Assembly (NCBI RefSeq): GCF_009659535.1 | Contig: NZ_VJZZ01000012.1 | Coordinates: forward strand, 62,001 to 126,000 | DNA length: 64,000 bases | Reading direction: 5' to 3' | From: Aggregicoccus sp. 17bor-14 | GTDB lineage: Bacteria; Myxococcota; Myxococcia; Myxococcales; Myxococcaceae | In this document: positions 25,867 to 36,217 of the stretch, in pieces | Layout: each line of letters begins with the position of its first letter | Numbering within the stretch: the stretch's first letter is position 1 | Position numbers and translations under genes: made by a program | Notes under the pieces: model-generated | Databases searched by the model: none | The model's input: only the letters and a program-made list of their open reading frames with translations | What the model was told of the DNA's origin: nothing

Positions 25867-27198
25867 ATGCCCTCCTCGTCCCCGTCCGCTCCGCGCTCCG
25901 TCTACCTCAGCCCGCGCGTGTGGCTCATGTTCGCGCTCGGCTTCTCCTCCGGGCTGCCGCTGTACCTGACGCGCACCACGCTGACGGCGTGGCTGACGAC
26001 CATGGGGCTGAGCCTCAAGACCATTGGCTACTTCTCGCTGGTGGGCACCGCCTACACGCTCAAGTTCCTCTGGGCGCCGCTGATGGACCGCTACGTCCCT
26101 CCCTTCCTGGGACGGCGGCGTGGCTGGATGCTCGTCACCCAGGTGCTGCTCGCGGTGGGGCTGCTGGTGATGGCGTCCATCAACCCGCAGGCCACGCCCG
26201 GCCTGATGGCGGCCGTCGCCGTGGCGGTGGCCTTCTTCGCTGCGAGCCAGGACATCTCCATCGACGCCTTCCGCACCGACTCCCTCACGGAGGAGGAGCG
26301 TTCGATGGGCATCGCCACCTTCAACGTGGGCTACCGCGTGGGCATGGTGGTGGCGATGTCGCTCGCGCTGATCATCGCGGCCAAGGCCAGCTGGCGCGTC
26401 AGCTACAGTGTGATGGCCGCCTTCATGCTCGTGGGCGTGGTGGCCACCTTCCTCGCGCGCGAGCCGCTCGCGCTGCGCCCGCCGCGCAATCTGGTGCAGG
26501 CGGTGGTGCTGCCCTTCCGCGAGTTCATGTCGCGCGGCTGGGCTGCGCTGGTCGCCATCGCCTTCATCCTCATCTTCCGGGTGGGCGACGCGGTGGCAGC
26601 GGCGATGAATACGCCCTACGTGCTGCGGCTGGGCTTCACCCTCATCCAGGTAGGCACCATCCAGAAGGGCGTAGGCATGGCCTGCGCCATCGGCGGCGCG
26701 GTGCTGGGCGGCATGCTGGTGAGCCGCCTGGGCGTGCGGCGCAGCCTGCTGCTCTTCGGCTCGGCGCAGGCGGCCACCAACCTGCTCTACATCGCGCTGG
26801 GCACGCGCGGAACGGACGCCGTCTTCCTCGGCTTCGCCGTGGGCGCGGACAACTTCGCGGGCGGCCTGGGCAGCGCGGCCATCACCGTGTTCATCACGGC
26901 GCTGTGCAACAAGAACTTCTCCGCGACCCAGTACGCGCTGCTCTCCAGCCTCTCCGCGGTGCCGCTGCAGCTGCTGGGCGGCTTCTCCGGCGTGCTCGTG
27001 GAGTGGCTGGGCTGGCCCGCCTTCTTCACCGCCACCGCGCTCGCCATGGCGCCCGCGCTGCTGCTGCTCCTGCTGCTGCCGCCGGACCTGGGCGCGCCGA
27101 AGCCGGACCCGGAGCTCGCCCCCGAGCTTCCCGAGGCGGACGACACCGGCACCGCCGCGGCCCCGCGCCTGGGCGAGACCGGCACCGCGCGCCGCTAG
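25867..27198 (+). CDS. ampG: AmpG-type muropeptide permease (MFS)
   Basis: AmpG imports anhydro-muropeptides from the periplasm for cell-wall recycling. The 443-residue protein has twelve predicted TM helices and AmpG wording: GFSSGLPLYLTRTTLTAWLTTMGLSLKTIGYFSLVGTAYTLKFLWAPLMDR, the cytoplasmic GRRRGWM loop and AASQDISIDAFRTDSLTEEERSMG. The C-terminal 40 residues are acidic and Pro-rich. A GTG five codons upstream (25852) is an alternative start. Proximity to dacB supports peptidoglycan turnover as the shared theme. Confidence 0.9.
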   Translation: MPSSSPSAPRSVYLSPRVWLMFALGFSSGLPLYLTRTTLTAWLTTMGLSLKTIGYFSLVGTAYTLKFLWAPLMDRYVPPFLGRRRGWMLVTQVLLAVGLLVMASINPQATPGLMAAVAVAVAFFAASQDISIDAFRTDSLTEEERSMGIATFNVGYRVGMVVAMSLALIIAAKASWRVSYSVMAAFMLVGVVATFLAREPLALRPPRNLVQAVVLPFREFMSRGWAALVAIAFILIFRVGDAVAAAMNTPYVLRLGFTLIQVGTIQKGVGMACAIGGAVLGGMLVSRLGVRRSLLLFGSAQAATNLLYIALGTRGTDAVFLGFAVGADNFAGGLGSAAITVFITALCNKNFSATQYALLSSLSAVPLQLLGGFSGVLVEWLGWPAFFTATALAMAPALLLLLLLPPDLGAPKPDPELAPELPEADDTGTAAAPRLGETGTARR

Positions 27199-27324
27199 CG
27201 CCCCCGCTGCACCACAGCCCTGTAGCGAAAGAGGGGGCAGGCAGCCGACCGGACGCTTCCGGAGCCGATTTACCGGCCTGGAATTCGCGGCGTGTCAGCC
27301 CCCGCTGCTATAGCTCTCCTTCAG

Positions 27325-27345
27325 CCGCCGGGGAGGTCCCGGCGG
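27325..27345 (+). other. Perfect hairpin in the ssb leader
   Basis: CCGCCGGG, a 5-base loop and CCCGGCGG form an 8-bp stem about 50 bases upstream of the ssb ATG, shortly after a TATAGC -10-like hexamer near 27309. A second inverted repeat, AACCGG...CCGGTT with an 11-base spacer, lies between it and the ATG. These may stabilise or regulate the ssb mRNA. Confidence 0.4.
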
Positions 27346-27394
27346 TACGTACAACCGGCCCGCAACGGACCGGTTCTCGAAAGGAAGGGCAGTC

Positions 27395-27901
27395 ATGGCT
27401 GGAGGCGTGAACAAGGTCATCCTCATCGGCAATCTCGGCGCGGACCCGGAGGTGCGCTTCACCCCAGGCGGGCAGGCGGTCGCGAACTTCCGCATCGCCA
27501 CGAGCGAGAGCTGGCAGGACAAGAATGGCCAGAAGCAGGAGCGGACCGAGTGGCACCGCATCGTCGTCTGGGGAAAGCTCGCGGAGCTCTGCGGCGAGTA
27601 CCTGAAGAAGGGGCGGCAGTGCTACATCGAGGGCCGCCTGCAGACGCGCGAGTGGACGGACAAGGAGAACAAGAAGAACTACACCACCGAGGTGGTGGCC
27701 AACACCGTCCAGTTCCTCGGCAGCCGTGACGGCGCGGGCGCAGAGGGTGGCGGTGGCTTCAGCCGCGGCCCGCGCACGGGCGGCGGTGGCGGCGGCGGGG
27801 CCTCTCGCGGCGGCGGGGACGACTACGGCGCGCCGCCCCCCGGCATGGACGACCACAACCAGGGCGGCCACGGCGGCGGGGACGACGACATCCCGTTCTA
27901 G
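27395..27901 (+). CDS. ssb: Single-stranded DNA-binding protein
   Basis: SSB coats single-stranded DNA during replication and repair. The 168-residue protein has the OB-fold ([36 protein letters not shown] to about residue 112), a Gly-rich linker with Arg-Gly and His/Gly segments, and the acidic partner-binding tip DDDIPF at the C-terminus. The start [12 protein letters not shown] is canonical, with AAGGAAGGG nearby. A REP-like palindrome and a strong terminator follow, so it is monocistronic at its 3' end. Confidence 0.97.
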   Translation: MAGGVNKVILIGNLGADPEVRFTPGGQAVANFRIATSESWQDKNGQKQERTEWHRIVVWGKLAELCGEYLKKGRQCYIEGRLQTREWTDKENKKNYTTEVVANTVQFLGSRDGAGAEGGGGFSRGPRTGGGGGGGASRGGGDDYGAPPPGMDDHNQGGHGGGDDDIPF

Positions 27902-27909
27902 GCGCCTCC

Positions 27910-27931
27910 GCCCTCTCCTCCGGGAGAGGGC
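27910..27931. repeat. REP-like palindrome, copy 1
   Basis: GCCCTCTCC, a 4-base spacer and GGAGAGGGC. A closely related palindrome occurs at 50405-50425. It resembles the short CCCTCTCC/GGAGAGGG palindromes scattered between genes of many GC-rich bacteria. Confidence 0.5.
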
Positions 27932-27952
27932 ACCGAACCCCTGAAAAGCGAA

Positions 27953-27994
27953 ACGGCCGCTCCGGACTCTCCGGGGCGGCCGTCTTGCTTTCGG
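27953..27994 (+). terminator. Intrinsic terminator after ssb
   Basis: ACGGCCGCTCCGG (27953-27965), loop ACTCT and CCGGGGCGGCCGT (27971-27983) form a 13-bp stem with one G-U pair. The tail is TCTTGCTTTCGG. The tail is shared with the nuoN terminator. Confidence 0.85.
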
Positions 27995-28010
27995 ACCCTC
28001 GCGGGAGCGA

Positions 28011-28682
28011 CTACCCGCCGAAGGCCTCACCCGCGCGGTACAGCGCGTAGACCGCGCCCCAGCTCATCGCGAGCAGGAGGGCGAAGAAGCCGAGCGCCAC
28101 CGGCTCGAAGCGGCGCATGGAGCGCTCGGTGGCGAGGATGCCCCAGCTCATGCAGAAGCCCTGGATGCCATTGGCCAGGTGGTAGCTCACGGCGAGGGTG
28201 CCCAGCAGGTAGACGATGAGCGTAGGGGTGTGGTGGTGCATCTCGCCCGCGATGTCGCTGAAGGCCTCGGGGGCGCCGCCGCCCAGGCGCGGGTGGAGGA
28301 AGGCCAGGTAGATGTGCGCGCAGAGGAACGCGAGCAGGCCCACTGCGCTCAGGCGCTGCAGGATGTACTTGGTGTTGCCGTAGTTGTTGTAGCTGCCGTT
28401 GTTGGGGCGGAAGCTGAAGAGGCGCTGGATGCCCCAGCCGGTGTGCATGAGCAGGGGCAGCAGCACCACGAGCCAGGTGAGCACCTGGGCGAAGGGGTGC
28501 TTGTACTCGGTCACCGAGCGCTGCCACGCGCTCGCGCCCTGGAAGGCGGCGAGGTTGTTCCACAGGTGCACCACCGTCCACACGCCCAGCGGCACCACCG
28601 AGAGGAAGCTGCCCAGGCGGGAGGTGAGGAGCGAGTTCTTCTGCGGGACGGCGGAGGCGGCAGGGGTGCTCGGGGTGCTCAT
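28011..28682 (-). CDS. sdhC: Succinate dehydrogenase cytochrome b subunit
   Basis: The 223-residue protein is a five-TM diheme-type cytochrome b of the b558/Bacillus SdhC family, which anchors the flavoprotein and iron-sulfur subunits and passes electrons to quinone. Heme-ligand histidines are visible in VWTVVHLWNNL, LLPLLMHTGWG, LCAHIYLAFLHP and VSYHLANGIQGF. It starts [26 protein letters not shown] with GGAG six bases upstream. sdhA and sdhB are not adjacent on this side; the next gene upstream (hslO) is divergent. A TATAAG -10 hexamer on the minus strand at 28753-28748 probably belongs to its promoter, though the -35 is poor. Confidence 0.9.
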   Translation of the reverse strand: MSTPSTPAASAVPQKNSLLTSRLGSFLSVVPLGVWTVVHLWNNLAAFQGASAWQRSVTEYKHPFAQVLTWLVVLLPLLMHTGWGIQRLFSFRPNNGSYNNYGNTKYILQRLSAVGLLAFLCAHIYLAFLHPRLGGGAPEAFSDIAGEMHHHTPTLIVYLLGTLAVSYHLANGIQGFCMSWGILATERSMRRFEPVALGFFALLLAMSWGAVYALYRAGEAFGG

Positions 28683-28911
28683 CGGAGGCTCCAGCGAGGC
28701 CGGGCGCGCGCGCGGGGGCGCTCGCCCGGGGATGACGTCGTACGGGGCTTATATCCGCACCCCCCGGCCGCCCTGATCGCCTTTTTCGCGCCGGGCGCCC
28801 GCAGTGCCCGTCCCAAGCATTAGCCCCACCCGGGGGCTCCAATGAGGCTTGAACGGGCCCTGGGTGAGCCCCCGCCCTCCAGGCACAAGGGCGGCAGGGC
28901 GTGCTTTCGCG

Positions 28912-28941
28912 TTGGCGGCGGGGCAGGGCGCAGGCTAGTGA
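28912..28941 (+). promoter_or_regulatory. Possible promoter of hslO, start near the ATG
   Basis: A -35 TTGGCG (28912-28917), an 18-base spacer and a -10 TAGTGA (28936-28941) lie only nine bases ahead of the hslO ATG, which has no ribosome binding site. If used, the mRNA would be leaderless or nearly so. Confidence 0.35.
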
Positions 28942-28950
28942 ACCGTCCCT

Positions 28951-29835
28951 ATGGCCGACGAACTCGTCAGTGGACTTCTCAAGGACGTGGACCTGCGCGT
29001 GGTGCTGGTCACCGCCGGGACCCTCGTGCGCAAGGCGCGCGCCCTGCACTCCGCGGAGCCCGCGGCCGCGGCGCTGCTCGCGCAGGGGCTCACGGGCGCC
29101 GCGCTGCTCGCGGCGCTGCAGAAGGAGAAGGGCCGCATCAACCTGCAGCTCGAGTGCGACGGGCCGGTGCGCGGCATGTTCGCGGACGCCGAGGCGGGCG
29201 GCACCGTGCGCGGCTACCTCAAGAACCCCTACGTGAGCTTCACCGGCGGCGAGGGCCGCTACCACTGGCGCCCGGTGCTCGGGAACAGCGGCTTCCTCTC
29301 CGTGCTGCGCGACCTGGGCAAGGGCGAGTACTACCGCTCGAGCGTGGAGCTGCAGGCCTTCGACTTCCCGCAGGACCTCGAGCGCTACTTCACCACGTCC
29401 GAGCAGGTGCAGACGCGCCTCGCCATCGAGCTGCTGCCTTCGGGCAGCGAGCCCCTGGGCCAGGTGGTGGGCGTGCTCGTGCAGCCGCTGCCGGACGGGG
29501 ACCTGGAGGCCTTCCGCGAGCTGGGCGCCGGGCTCTCGGAGCGGCTGGTGCGCGCCGCGACCGAGCAGGCGGGCGAGGGCGGGGCGGCCGGCCTCCTGCG
29601 CGCGCTCTTCCCCCGGCCCGACCTCGAGGTGATGAGCCGCTACCCGCTCGACTTCGAGTGCGGCTGCAGCCGCGAGCGGGTGAAGCGCGCGCTGCTCGCC
29701 ATGGGCCGCGCGGAGCTCGAGGACGTGCTCGCCACGGACAAGAAGGCCGAGGCCACCTGCCAGTTCTGCACGACGCAGTACGTCATCTCCGAGGAGGAGA
29801 TCCGCGAGCTGGTGGAGAGCGCCACCAAGCCCTGA
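28951..29835 (+). CDS. hslO: Redox-regulated chaperone Hsp33
   Basis: Hsp33 is a cytosolic holdase activated by oxidation. The 294-residue protein begins DELVSGLLKDVDLRVVLVTAGTLVRKAR, contains the conserved linker and SSVELQAF core, and ends with the zinc-binding redox switch: FECGCSRERVKRALL followed by ATCQFCTTQYVISEEEI, the CxC...CxxC arrangement. Length and order are typical. No Shine-Dalgarno sequence precedes the ATG. It stands alone between sdhC (divergent) and leucine dehydrogenase. Confidence 0.96.
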   Translation: MADELVSGLLKDVDLRVVLVTAGTLVRKARALHSAEPAAAALLAQGLTGAALLAALQKEKGRINLQLECDGPVRGMFADAEAGGTVRGYLKNPYVSFTGGEGRYHWRPVLGNSGFLSVLRDLGKGEYYRSSVELQAFDFPQDLERYFTTSEQVQTRLAIELLPSGSEPLGQVVGVLVQPLPDGDLEAFRELGAGLSERLVRAATEQAGEGGAAGLLRALFPRPDLEVMSRYPLDFECGCSRERVKRALLAMGRAELEDVLATDKKAEATCQFCTTQYVISEEEIRELVESATKP

Positions 29836-29887
29836 GCAGGGCGGGAAAGGGCTCCGGGCAGGCCTGCCGGCGCCCGTGCGTGGGCGA

Positions 29888-29916
29888 TTGACTCGCGGCG
29901 GAGCGCCCGCTACAGC
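29888..29916 (+). promoter_or_regulatory. Predicted promoter of leucine dehydrogenase
   Basis: A -35 TTGACT (29888-29893), a 17-base spacer and a -10 TACAGC (29911-29916) end eight bases before the ATG at 29925. The expected start is therefore at or next to the A of the initiation codon, implying a leaderless transcript. Confidence 0.5.
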
Positions 29917-29924
29917 GCGCCGCC

Positions 29925-30956
29925 ATGAACTACTTCACGCACCTGCTCGAGGGCAGCTTCGAGGCCCTCCACTTCCTGAGCGACAAGAAGACGGGCCTGC
30001 GCGCGCTGGTGGGCGTGCACTCCACGAAGCTGGGCCCTGCGCTCGGCGGCACCCGCGCGCTCGCCACCTACGCGTCCGAGGAGGACGCGGTGATCGACGT
30101 GCTGCGGCTCGCGCGCGGCATGACCTACAAGGCGGCGCTCGCGGGGCTGCCGCACGGCGGCGGCAAGGCCGTCATCATGCTGCCCAAGGGCAGCTTCGAC
30201 CGCGCCGCGCTCTTCGAGGCCTTCGGCCGCGGGGTGGAGTCGCTCGGCGGGCGCTACATCACCACCGAGGACAGCGGCACCAGCCCGGACGACATGGAGT
30301 TCGTGAAGCGGCGCACCGACAGCGTGGTGGGCCTGCGCGGCAAGTCGGACGACCCCTCGCCCGTCACCGCCTACGGCGTGGTGCGCGGCATGGAGGCCAC
30401 CGCGAAGCACGTGTTCGGCACCGCGGACCTCAAGGGGATGCGCGTGACGGTGCTCGGCGTGGGGCACGTGGGCATGCCGCTGGTGAAGGAGCTGCACCAG
30501 CGCGGCGCGAAGATCTTCGTGAGCGACATCAACGCGGCCGCCGCCGAGCACGCGGTGAAGACCTACGGCGCCACCGCGCTGAGCGCCGAGCAGCTGCTGC
30601 GCCAGGAGGCGGACATCTTCGCCCCCTGCGCGCTGGGCGGGGCGATCAACGACAGCACGCTGCCGCTGCTGCGGGTGAAGGCGGTGGCGGGCGCGGCGAA
30701 CAACCAGCTGCTCGAGCCGCGCCACGGCCAGCTGCTCGCGGAGAGGGGCATCGTGTACGCGCCGGACTACGCCATCAACGCCGGCGGCCTCATCAACGTG
30801 GCCCAGGAGGTGGTGGGCTACGACCGCGACAAGGCGTACGCGCGCGCCGAGAAGATCTACGACACCATCGAGATGGTGCTCACCCGCGCCAAGTCGAGCG
30901 GCCAGCGCCCCGAGCAGGTGGCGGACCGCATCGTCGAGGAGCGGCTCGCGGCCTGA
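29925..30956 (+). CDS. Leucine/branched-chain amino acid dehydrogenase
   Basis: This Glu/Leu/Phe/Val dehydrogenase family member reversibly deaminates branched-chain amino acids with NAD+. That matters in myxobacteria, which feed on amino acids and make leucine-derived iso-branched lipids. The 343-residue protein has the substrate domain with [18 protein letters not shown] and the catalytic lysine in [19 protein letters not shown], then the Rossmann motif [14 protein letters not shown], and [15 protein letters not shown]. Length fits leucine dehydrogenase rather than the longer glutamate dehydrogenases. No ribosome binding site is seen. Confidence 0.9.
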   Translation: MNYFTHLLEGSFEALHFLSDKKTGLRALVGVHSTKLGPALGGTRALATYASEEDAVIDVLRLARGMTYKAALAGLPHGGGKAVIMLPKGSFDRAALFEAFGRGVESLGGRYITTEDSGTSPDDMEFVKRRTDSVVGLRGKSDDPSPVTAYGVVRGMEATAKHVFGTADLKGMRVTVLGVGHVGMPLVKELHQRGAKIFVSDINAAAAEHAVKTYGATALSAEQLLRQEADIFAPCALGGAINDSTLPLLRVKAVAGAANNQLLEPRHGQLLAERGIVYAPDYAINAGGLINVAQEVVGYDRDKAYARAEKIYDTIEMVLTRAKSSGQRPEQVADRIVEERLAA

Positions 30957-30978
30957 GTGCCCAGCGCCGGGCACTCGG

Positions 30979-31015
30979 GCGCCCCCGCCCCCCGCACGGC
31001 AGTGGCGGGGGGCGC
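30979..31015. other. GC-rich hairpin between leucine dehydrogenase and the phosphoribosyltransferase gene
   Basis: GCGCCCCCGCC and GGCGGGGGGCGC (one bulged G) flank a 14-base loop. It lacks a U-tract but may end or attenuate transcription. A TAAGAC -10-like hexamer at 31026-31031 just beyond it probably belongs to the next gene. Confidence 0.4.
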
Positions 31016-31067
31016 GCCCCGCGGCTAAGACTGGGGCCTCCACCCGACGTTCAGAGGCGACACAGCC

Positions 31068-31760
31068 GTGGCGATCAAGCGGGCATTGACGAAGGGCAAG
31101 ACCTCCGGGGCCAAGGCTCCGGAGCAGAAGGCGTCCCGGAAGGTCTCCGAAAAGGCCGGTGGGCGCGAGCAGGCCCAGCGCATCGTCTCCGTGCCTGCGG
31201 ACTTCGTCTACGCGCCCCAGGTGGAGGTGCCGCGCCAGCTCACCGGGCGCGACCAGAGCCGCCAGAAGACGAGCGTGCAGGAGCTGACCTGGGCGGACTT
31301 CGACCGCCACGTGCAGGGGCTCGCGCGCTCGGTGCAGGCGGTGTTCAAGCCGCAGGCGGTGGTGGGCGTCGCGCACGGCGGGGTGTTCGTGGGCGGCGCG
31401 CTCTCCAGCGCGCTGGGCTGCGAGTTCTTCCCCGTGCGCATCAGCCGCCGCAGCCGCGACAAGGCGGTGCGCAAGCAGCCGCGGCTCGCCGGCGAGATGC
31501 CCGCGGAGCTCGCCGGCAAGCGCGTGCTCGTGGTGGACGACGTGGCGAGCAGCGGCGACACGCTGGAGCTCGCGGTGGAGCTCGCGCGCAAGGTGGGCGC
31601 GAAGGAGACGCGCACCGCGGTGATGGTGGCGCGCCCCGGCGGCTTCGCCCCGGACCACCACGCGCTGAGCACCCAGGGGCTGGTGGTGTTCCCCTGGGAC
31701 TACGAGCAGGTGAGTGAGGACGCCCGCTTCGACGTGGACCCGGACAAGGCGGGCGCCTGA
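31068..31760 (+). CDS. Phosphoribosyltransferase family protein
   Basis: The 230-residue cytosolic protein has a basic, Lys/Ser-rich N-terminus of about 45 residues and then a type I phosphoribosyltransferase domain. [25 protein letters not shown] is the first strand-loop, and [26 protein letters not shown] near residues 154-178 is the PRPP-binding loop. It resembles xanthine/hypoxanthine-type or uncharacterised PRTases, and the base is not predictable. The start is a GTG (31068) with GAGG further upstream. selB begins 25 bp after its stop, so co-transcription is likely. Confidence 0.85.
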   Translation: MAIKRALTKGKTSGAKAPEQKASRKVSEKAGGREQAQRIVSVPADFVYAPQVEVPRQLTGRDQSRQKTSVQELTWADFDRHVQGLARSVQAVFKPQAVVGVAHGGVFVGGALSSALGCEFFPVRISRRSRDKAVRKQPRLAGEMPAELAGKRVLVVDDVASSGDTLELAVELARKVGAKETRTAVMVARPGGFAPDHHALSTQGLVVFPWDYEQVSEDARFDVDPDKAGA

Positions 31761-31785
31761 CCCTCCCGCAGCGCCACACCCGCCC

Positions 31786-33702
31786 ATGATCATCGGGACC
31801 GCCGGCCACGTCGACCACGGCAAGACGGCGCTGGTGAAGGCACTCACCGGCGTGGACACGGACCGGCTGCCCGAGGAGAAGCGGCGCGGCATCACGCTGG
31901 AGCTCGGCTTCGCGCAGCTGCGGCTGCCGGACGGGCGGCTCGCGGGCGTGGTGGACGTGCCGGGCCACGAGCGCTTCGTGCGCGCCATGGCCGCGGGCGC
32001 GGGCGGCGTGGACCTCGCGCTCTTCGTCGTCGCCGCGGACGAGGGCGTGATGCCCCAGACCCGCGAGCACCTGGACATCTGCCGCCTGCTGGGCGTGCAG
32101 GCCGGGGTGGTGGCGCTGACCAAGAGCGACCTGCTGCCGGAGCTGGGCGAGGAGTGGCTCGCGCTCCTGCGCGCAGACCTCGCGGAGCTCACCCGCGGCA
32201 GCTTCCTCGAGAGCGCCCCCGTGCTCCCGGTCTCCGCGCGCACCGGCGAGGGGCTGGACGCCCTGCGCGAGGCGCTGGGCCGCGCCGCCGCGCACCCGGG
32301 CGCGCGCCCCGCGGAAGGGCCCGTGTTCCTCCCGGTGGACCGCGCCTTCAGCCTCAAGGGCTTCGGCACGGTGGTCACCGGCACGCTGCTGTCCGGCACG
32401 CTCGCGGCCGAGGACGCGGCGGCGCTGCTGCCGGGGCTGGGCGGCCCTTTCCGCGTCCGCGGGCTGCAGCAGCACGGCGCCGCGCAGGCGCGCGTCGCGG
32501 CTGGCTCGCGCGTGGCGGTGAACCTCGCCGGCGTGGAGCCGCAGCAGGTGCGGCGCGGCATGGTGCTCACGCGCGAGGGGGAGCTGCCCGAGGTGCGCAC
32601 CCTGGACGTGGAGCTCACGGCGCTCGCCGCGCTCGAGCGCCCGCTGCCGCGCCGCCAGAAGCTGCTGCTGCACCTGGGCACCGCGCAGGTGCAGGCCTCC
32701 GTGGCGCTGCTGGACCTGCCCCAGCTCGCCCCCGGGGAGACGGGGCTCGCGCAGCTGCGGCTGGAGGAGCCGCTCGCGGCGCTGGTGGGCCAGCGCTTCA
32801 TCCTGCGCGCCGCGCGCGCGCTGCCGGGGCGCGGCGCCACGGTGGCCGGAGGCCGCGTGCTCGCGGTCGGCACGCCGCGCCGGCGCCGCGGCGCCTCCGC
32901 GCTGCTCGCGCCCCTGCAGGCGGGGGACGCGGGGAGCCAGCTGCAGTGGCTGCTCGAGCAGGCCGGCTACCGCGGCCTCACCCAGGCCGAGCTGTTCGGG
33001 CGCTCGGGGCTGGCGCCGCGCACCCTCGCGCGCACGCTGGAGCTGCTGGGCGCGCGCGGCGCCGCGGTGCTGGTGGACCGCGAGCGCCGCCTCTACCTCG
33101 CGGGCGCCGTGCTCCACGCGCTGCAGGCGCGCGCGCTCGCGCTGCTCGAGCGCTTCCACCAGGAGGCCCCCGCGGCGGAAGGGCTGCCGAAGGAGGAGCT
33201 GCGCCAGCGGCTCTCGGACGCGCTGGACCCGCGCGCCTTTGCCCGCGTGCTCGCGGCGCTGCAGGAGGGGGGCCGGGTGGAGCTCGCGCACGAGCGGCTG
33301 CGGCTGCCGGGGCAGGGCGGGAGGCTGAGCGGGGACGAGGCGGGCGTGCAGGCCCGGGCGCTCGAGCGCTTCCGGGCGGCGCAGCTCGCCCCGCCCACGC
33401 TCGCCGAGCTCGCGGCCGCCCTGGGTCAGCCCGGCCCCCGGCTCCTGCCCCTGCTGCTGCAGCTCGCGGGCACGGGCGCGCTGGTGCGGGTGAGCGAGGA
33501 GCTCTTCTTCGATGCGGCCGCGCTCGCGGCCTTGCGCGAGCGGCTGGTTGCTCACCTTCGTGAGAAGAAGGACATTTCCACCCAGGCGTTCAAGGAGATG
33601 GTGGGGCAGACGCGCAAGTACGTCATCCCGCTGTCCGAGTACTTCGATCGGGAGAAGGTGACCTTGCGGGTGGGCGACAAGCGGGTCCTGCGACGCGGAT
33701 GA
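31786..33702 (+). CDS. selB: Selenocysteine-specific translation elongation factor SelB
   Basis: SelB delivers Sec-tRNA to UGA codons with a SECIS hairpin. The 638-residue protein starts [42 protein letters not shown], which shows G1 and the SelB-specific switch region. [13 protein letters not shown] and LTKSD follow, then EF-Tu-like beta-barrels and C-terminal winged-helix domains ending [36 protein letters not shown]. Its presence implies selenoprotein synthesis, but no selA, selC or selenoprotein gene is recognised here. The ATG at 31786 is the family start. Its TGA overlaps the following kinase ATG (ATGA). Confidence 0.97.
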   Translation: MIIGTAGHVDHGKTALVKALTGVDTDRLPEEKRRGITLELGFAQLRLPDGRLAGVVDVPGHERFVRAMAAGAGGVDLALFVVAADEGVMPQTREHLDICRLLGVQAGVVALTKSDLLPELGEEWLALLRADLAELTRGSFLESAPVLPVSARTGEGLDALREALGRAAAHPGARPAEGPVFLPVDRAFSLKGFGTVVTGTLLSGTLAAEDAAALLPGLGGPFRVRGLQQHGAAQARVAAGSRVAVNLAGVEPQQVRRGMVLTREGELPEVRTLDVELTALAALERPLPRRQKLLLHLGTAQVQASVALLDLPQLAPGETGLAQLRLEEPLAALVGQRFILRAARALPGRGATVAGGRVLAVGTPRRRRGASALLAPLQAGDAGSQLQWLLEQAGYRGLTQAELFGRSGLAPRTLARTLELLGARGAAVLVDRERRLYLAGAVLHALQARALALLERFHQEAPAAEGLPKEELRQRLSDALDPRAFARVLAALQEGGRVELAHERLRLPGQGGRLSGDEAGVQARALERFRAAQLAPPTLAELAAALGQPGPRLLPLLLQLAGTGALVRVSEELFFDAAALAALRERLVAHLREKKDISTQAFKEMVGQTRKYVIPLSEYFDREKVTLRVGDKRVLRRG

Positions 33703-36217
33703 CGACCAAGCGCTACAGCCGGGAGGAGCTGGCCGCGGGGGTGGAGCTGATGCCCAACCCCGTGGTCTGCGTCCACGAGGAGCGCATCTGGGTGGCCAAC
33801 GCCGCCTGGCTGCAGCTCGTGGGCGTCACGCGCGAGCAGGCGCTGGGCCGGCCCTACACGCAGTTCACCGCGCCCGAGGAGCGCAGCCGCCTCGCCGCGC
33901 AGCACGCCGCGCGCAGGGCCGGCGAGCTCGTGCCCGCGCCGGGCCCGGTGGCCTACACGCTGCGCACCCCGGACGGCCGGCTCGTCGACCTGTTCATCGA
34001 GCACCGCCAGGTGGAGGTGGAGGGCGGCGGCAAGGCGGTGCTCGCGAGCCTCGTGCGCACCGCGGAGCAGCGGCCCGAGGTGGGGCTCGCCGAGCACCTG
34101 GTGGAGATGTCCGCCTCGCTCGTGTCCGCGCACTCGGAGGCGGCGGTGCGCCGCGTCGCCTGCGACACGCTCTCGCGCCTGGGCTTCACCTGCCGCTTCT
34201 TCCCCTTCGACGGCGGAGCGCTGGTGGCGCAGGACGGCGGGCCGCTGCCCGAGGACCTGGGCCTGGGGCTGGAGGCGCTCGCCGAGGAGCGTCCTACCTT
34301 CGGCGGCACGGAGGGCGCGCAGCCCGGGCACGTGTACCTGCCGCTGGTGAGCGCGCAGCCGGAGGTGCTGCGGCTCGAGGGGGCGGGGCTCTCGCTCGCG
34401 CACACCAGCGTGCTCAGCCTCTTCGCGAAGGTGGTGGCCGCCTCGCTCTCGGACGCGCGGCTGCTGGGCAGCGTGGAGCGCAGCAAGTGGGAGATGGAGG
34501 CGGTGGCGGACGTGGCGCGCTTCGTCGCGCAGCCGGTGCCGCCCGCGCCCGAGGCCTTCCTCGCGCGCATCGCGGGGCCGCTCGCCGCGGACGCGGTGGC
34601 GCTGCACCTGCCGGAGGCCGGCACGGGCGACTACGTGCTGCTCGCCGAGTACTGCCTGGACGCGGACGAGCGCGTGGCGCTCGAGCGCGAGCGCAGCGGG
34701 CAGGGGCTGTCCGCGGCCGCCGCGGCGCGCGAGGGCGGGGTGCTCTCGGACGTGCTGGGCGAGGCCGAGCGGGCGCGGGCGCTGGGCACGCGCTTTCGCT
34801 CGGGGGCGGCGGTGCGCCTCACGCGCGGCGGCCAGGTGCGCGGCGTGCTGCAGGCGCTGCGCGGCCCCGGGTCGCCCCCCTTCGGCCCGGATGACCTGCG
34901 CCTCATGGGCACCTTCGGGGACCTGCTCGTGGCGCTGCTCGAGCAGCGGCGGCTGCGCAGCGAGAGCGCGCGCCAGCTCTCGGACACGCGGCTGCTGCTG
35001 GACCTCGCGCGCACCACCTCCGGCACGCTGGAGACGGCGAGCATCCTGGACGTGGCGGCCGACTTCCTGGTGAAGCTGCTGGACGTCTCCAACTGCTTCA
35101 TCATGCTCTACGACGAGAAGGCCAACCTGCTGCGCGGCGCGGCGGCGAGCGCGGCGCACCGCGAGGGCTTCCGCGACGTGGTGGCCCCGCTCACCGCGAA
35201 CACGGTGGCGGCGCGCGCGGGGCGCGAGCGCCGGCCGGTCGCCGTGGAGGACGTGTCGCGCGCGGGCGGCCAGGTGAACCAGGAGCTGGTGCAGCGCTAC
35301 GGCGAGAAGGCGCTCCTGGGCGTGCCGCTCACCAGCCGCGAGGAGCTGATCGGCGTGGTGATCGTGGACGACGTGCGCGGCCCCCGCGCCTTCACGCCCG
35401 CGCTCATCGAGCTCGCCGAGGCCACCTGCGGCCAGCTCGCGCTCAGCATCGCCAACGCGCGCCTCTACGAGAGCCTGTGGGCGAGCTACGCGGAGCTCGC
35501 GGCCACACGCGCGGAGATGGTGAAGCGCGAGCGGCTCGCGGCGCTCGGCGAGCTCTCCGCCATCGTGGCCCACGAGGTGCGCAATCCGCTGGGCGTCATC
35601 TTCAACGCCGTGTCCAGCTTGCGCCGGCTGCTGCACCCGCACGGGGACGCGGCGATGCTCCTGGACATCCTCGCGGAGGAGAGCGACCGGCTCAACCGCA
35701 TGGTGGGAGACCTGCTGGACTACACCCGCCCGCGCGACCCGGTGCTACAGCCCGAGGACCTCGCGCGGGTGCTGCAGGACTCGCTGGACGCCGCCTGCCA
35801 GCAGACGCCCGGCGCCGGTGAGCGCCACGTGACCATCGACCAGGAGGTGGAGCCGGGGCTGCCGCACGTGCCCATGGACCGCCGCCTCATCCGCCAGGCG
35901 CTGGTGAACGTGGCCGTGAACGCGCTGCAGTCCATGCCCCAGGGCGGCAAGCTCCAGGTGCGCGCGAGCCGCGAGGACCGGGACGGGCGGCCGCTCCTGC
36001 GCATCGACGTGGCGGACGAGGGCCCGGGCATCCCCGCCGAGCTGGTGCACCGCGTGTTCGAGCCCTTCTTCACCACCAAGGCCCAGGGCACCGGCCTCGG
36101 CCTCGCGGTGGTCAAGCGCATCCTGGACGAGCACCACGGGGAGATCGCCGTGGCCAGCACCCCGGGGCGCGGCACCACCTTCACCTTCCGCCTTCCCCTC
36201 GCTCCCCCGGAGGCCCC

